From positions 1 to 5,545 of the forward strand of contig CAYMAN010000074.1 of NCBI GenBank assembly GCA_964388455.1: 5,545 nucleotides of DNA, written 5' to 3'. A program made the translations under genes and the position numbers. Of this stretch, positions 5,487 through 5,545 are shown in pieces. Positions within the stretch are counted from its first letter, which is position 1; each line of letters opens with the position of its first letter. The notes beneath the pieces are model-generated. The model was not told the origin of the DNA. It saw only the letters and a program-made list of their open reading frames with translations, and ran no database searches. The stretch is from JBBRWO01 sp964388455 (GTDB lineage Bacteria; Actinomycetota; Coriobacteriia; Anaerosomatales; JAAXUF01).

Positions 5487-5545
5487 ATGGCGAAGTGCTG
5501 GGAGCAGCGCGGTTGCGACGAAGAAATGCAGAAGGAATGCCCCCA
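5487..5545 (+). CDS. Small cysteine-rich protein, N-terminus only (cut by window edge)
   Basis: Nineteen complete codons are visible, reading MAKCWEQRGCDEEMQKECP. The start is supported by a perfect AAGGAGGT at the correct distance. The pattern C-W-E-x3-C-x7-C-P (Cys4, Cys10, Cys18) resembles the short CWE...C...CP motif found in small cysteine-rich proteins and near the N-terminus of some anaerobe sensor proteins. It could be a metal or Fe-S site, but no function can be assigned. The gene is transcribed divergently from the flavoprotein gene, with 89 bp between start codons, so the two may share control. The rest of the protein lies outside the window, and whether it is a small stand-alone protein or the start of a larger one is not visible. 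Confidence 0.7.
   Translation, partial: MAKCWEQRGCDEEMQKECP

Overview
The window runs from the 3' end of an rRNA operon into a housekeeping block for iron-sulfur metabolism and DNA precursor supply. The DNA is moderately GC-rich. The B12-dependent class II ribonucleotide reductase, the dUMP-forming type of dCTP deaminase (close to the mycobacterial protein as I recall it) and the prenyl-reductase-like flavoprotein together suggest a bacterium near the Actinomycetota, perhaps an anaerobic, Coriobacteriia-like lineage. This placement is an inference from remembered protein similarity, not from a search.

Layout. Positions 1-379 are the last part of a 23S rRNA, followed by a spacer with small hairpins and a 5S rRNA (about 490-606). 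The 5S lies inside a perfect 21-bp inverted repeat (475-495 with 600-620). A terminator hairpin at 682-705 closes the rRNA operon. A 74-residue NifU-type iron-sulfur scaffold gene (874-1098) follows and has its own strong terminator (1125-1163). Next is a well-defined control region: a TTGACG-17 bp-TACGAT promoter with two NrdR-box-like sites spaced 31 bp start to start. It drives nrdJ (1364-3649). A strong hairpin without a U-tract separates nrdJ from dcd (3733-4302). On the opposite strand, converging on dcd with only 6 bp between stop codons, is an FAD-dependent oxidoreductase of the geranylgeranyl reductase family (4309-5397). Its upstream region is shared with a divergent gene for a small cysteine-rich protein, of which only the first 19 complete codons are in the window (from 5487).

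How the genes fit together. NrdJ makes deoxyribonucleotides from ribonucleotides. Dcd converts dCTP to dUMP, the substrate for thymidylate synthesis, and at the same time avoids a free dUTP pool. The two adjacent genes therefore form a dNTP-supply unit, and the NrdR-type sites suggest that its first gene is repressed when dNTP/ATP signals are high. The NifU-like gene and the flavoprotein/small-protein pair appear to be separate transcription units.

No mobile element, CRISPR array or tRNA gene was found. I see no clearly new multi-gene system. The most notable signals are the tandem NrdR sites placed on the nrdJ promoter, the long perfect stem enclosing the 5S gene, and the divergent pair at the right edge.
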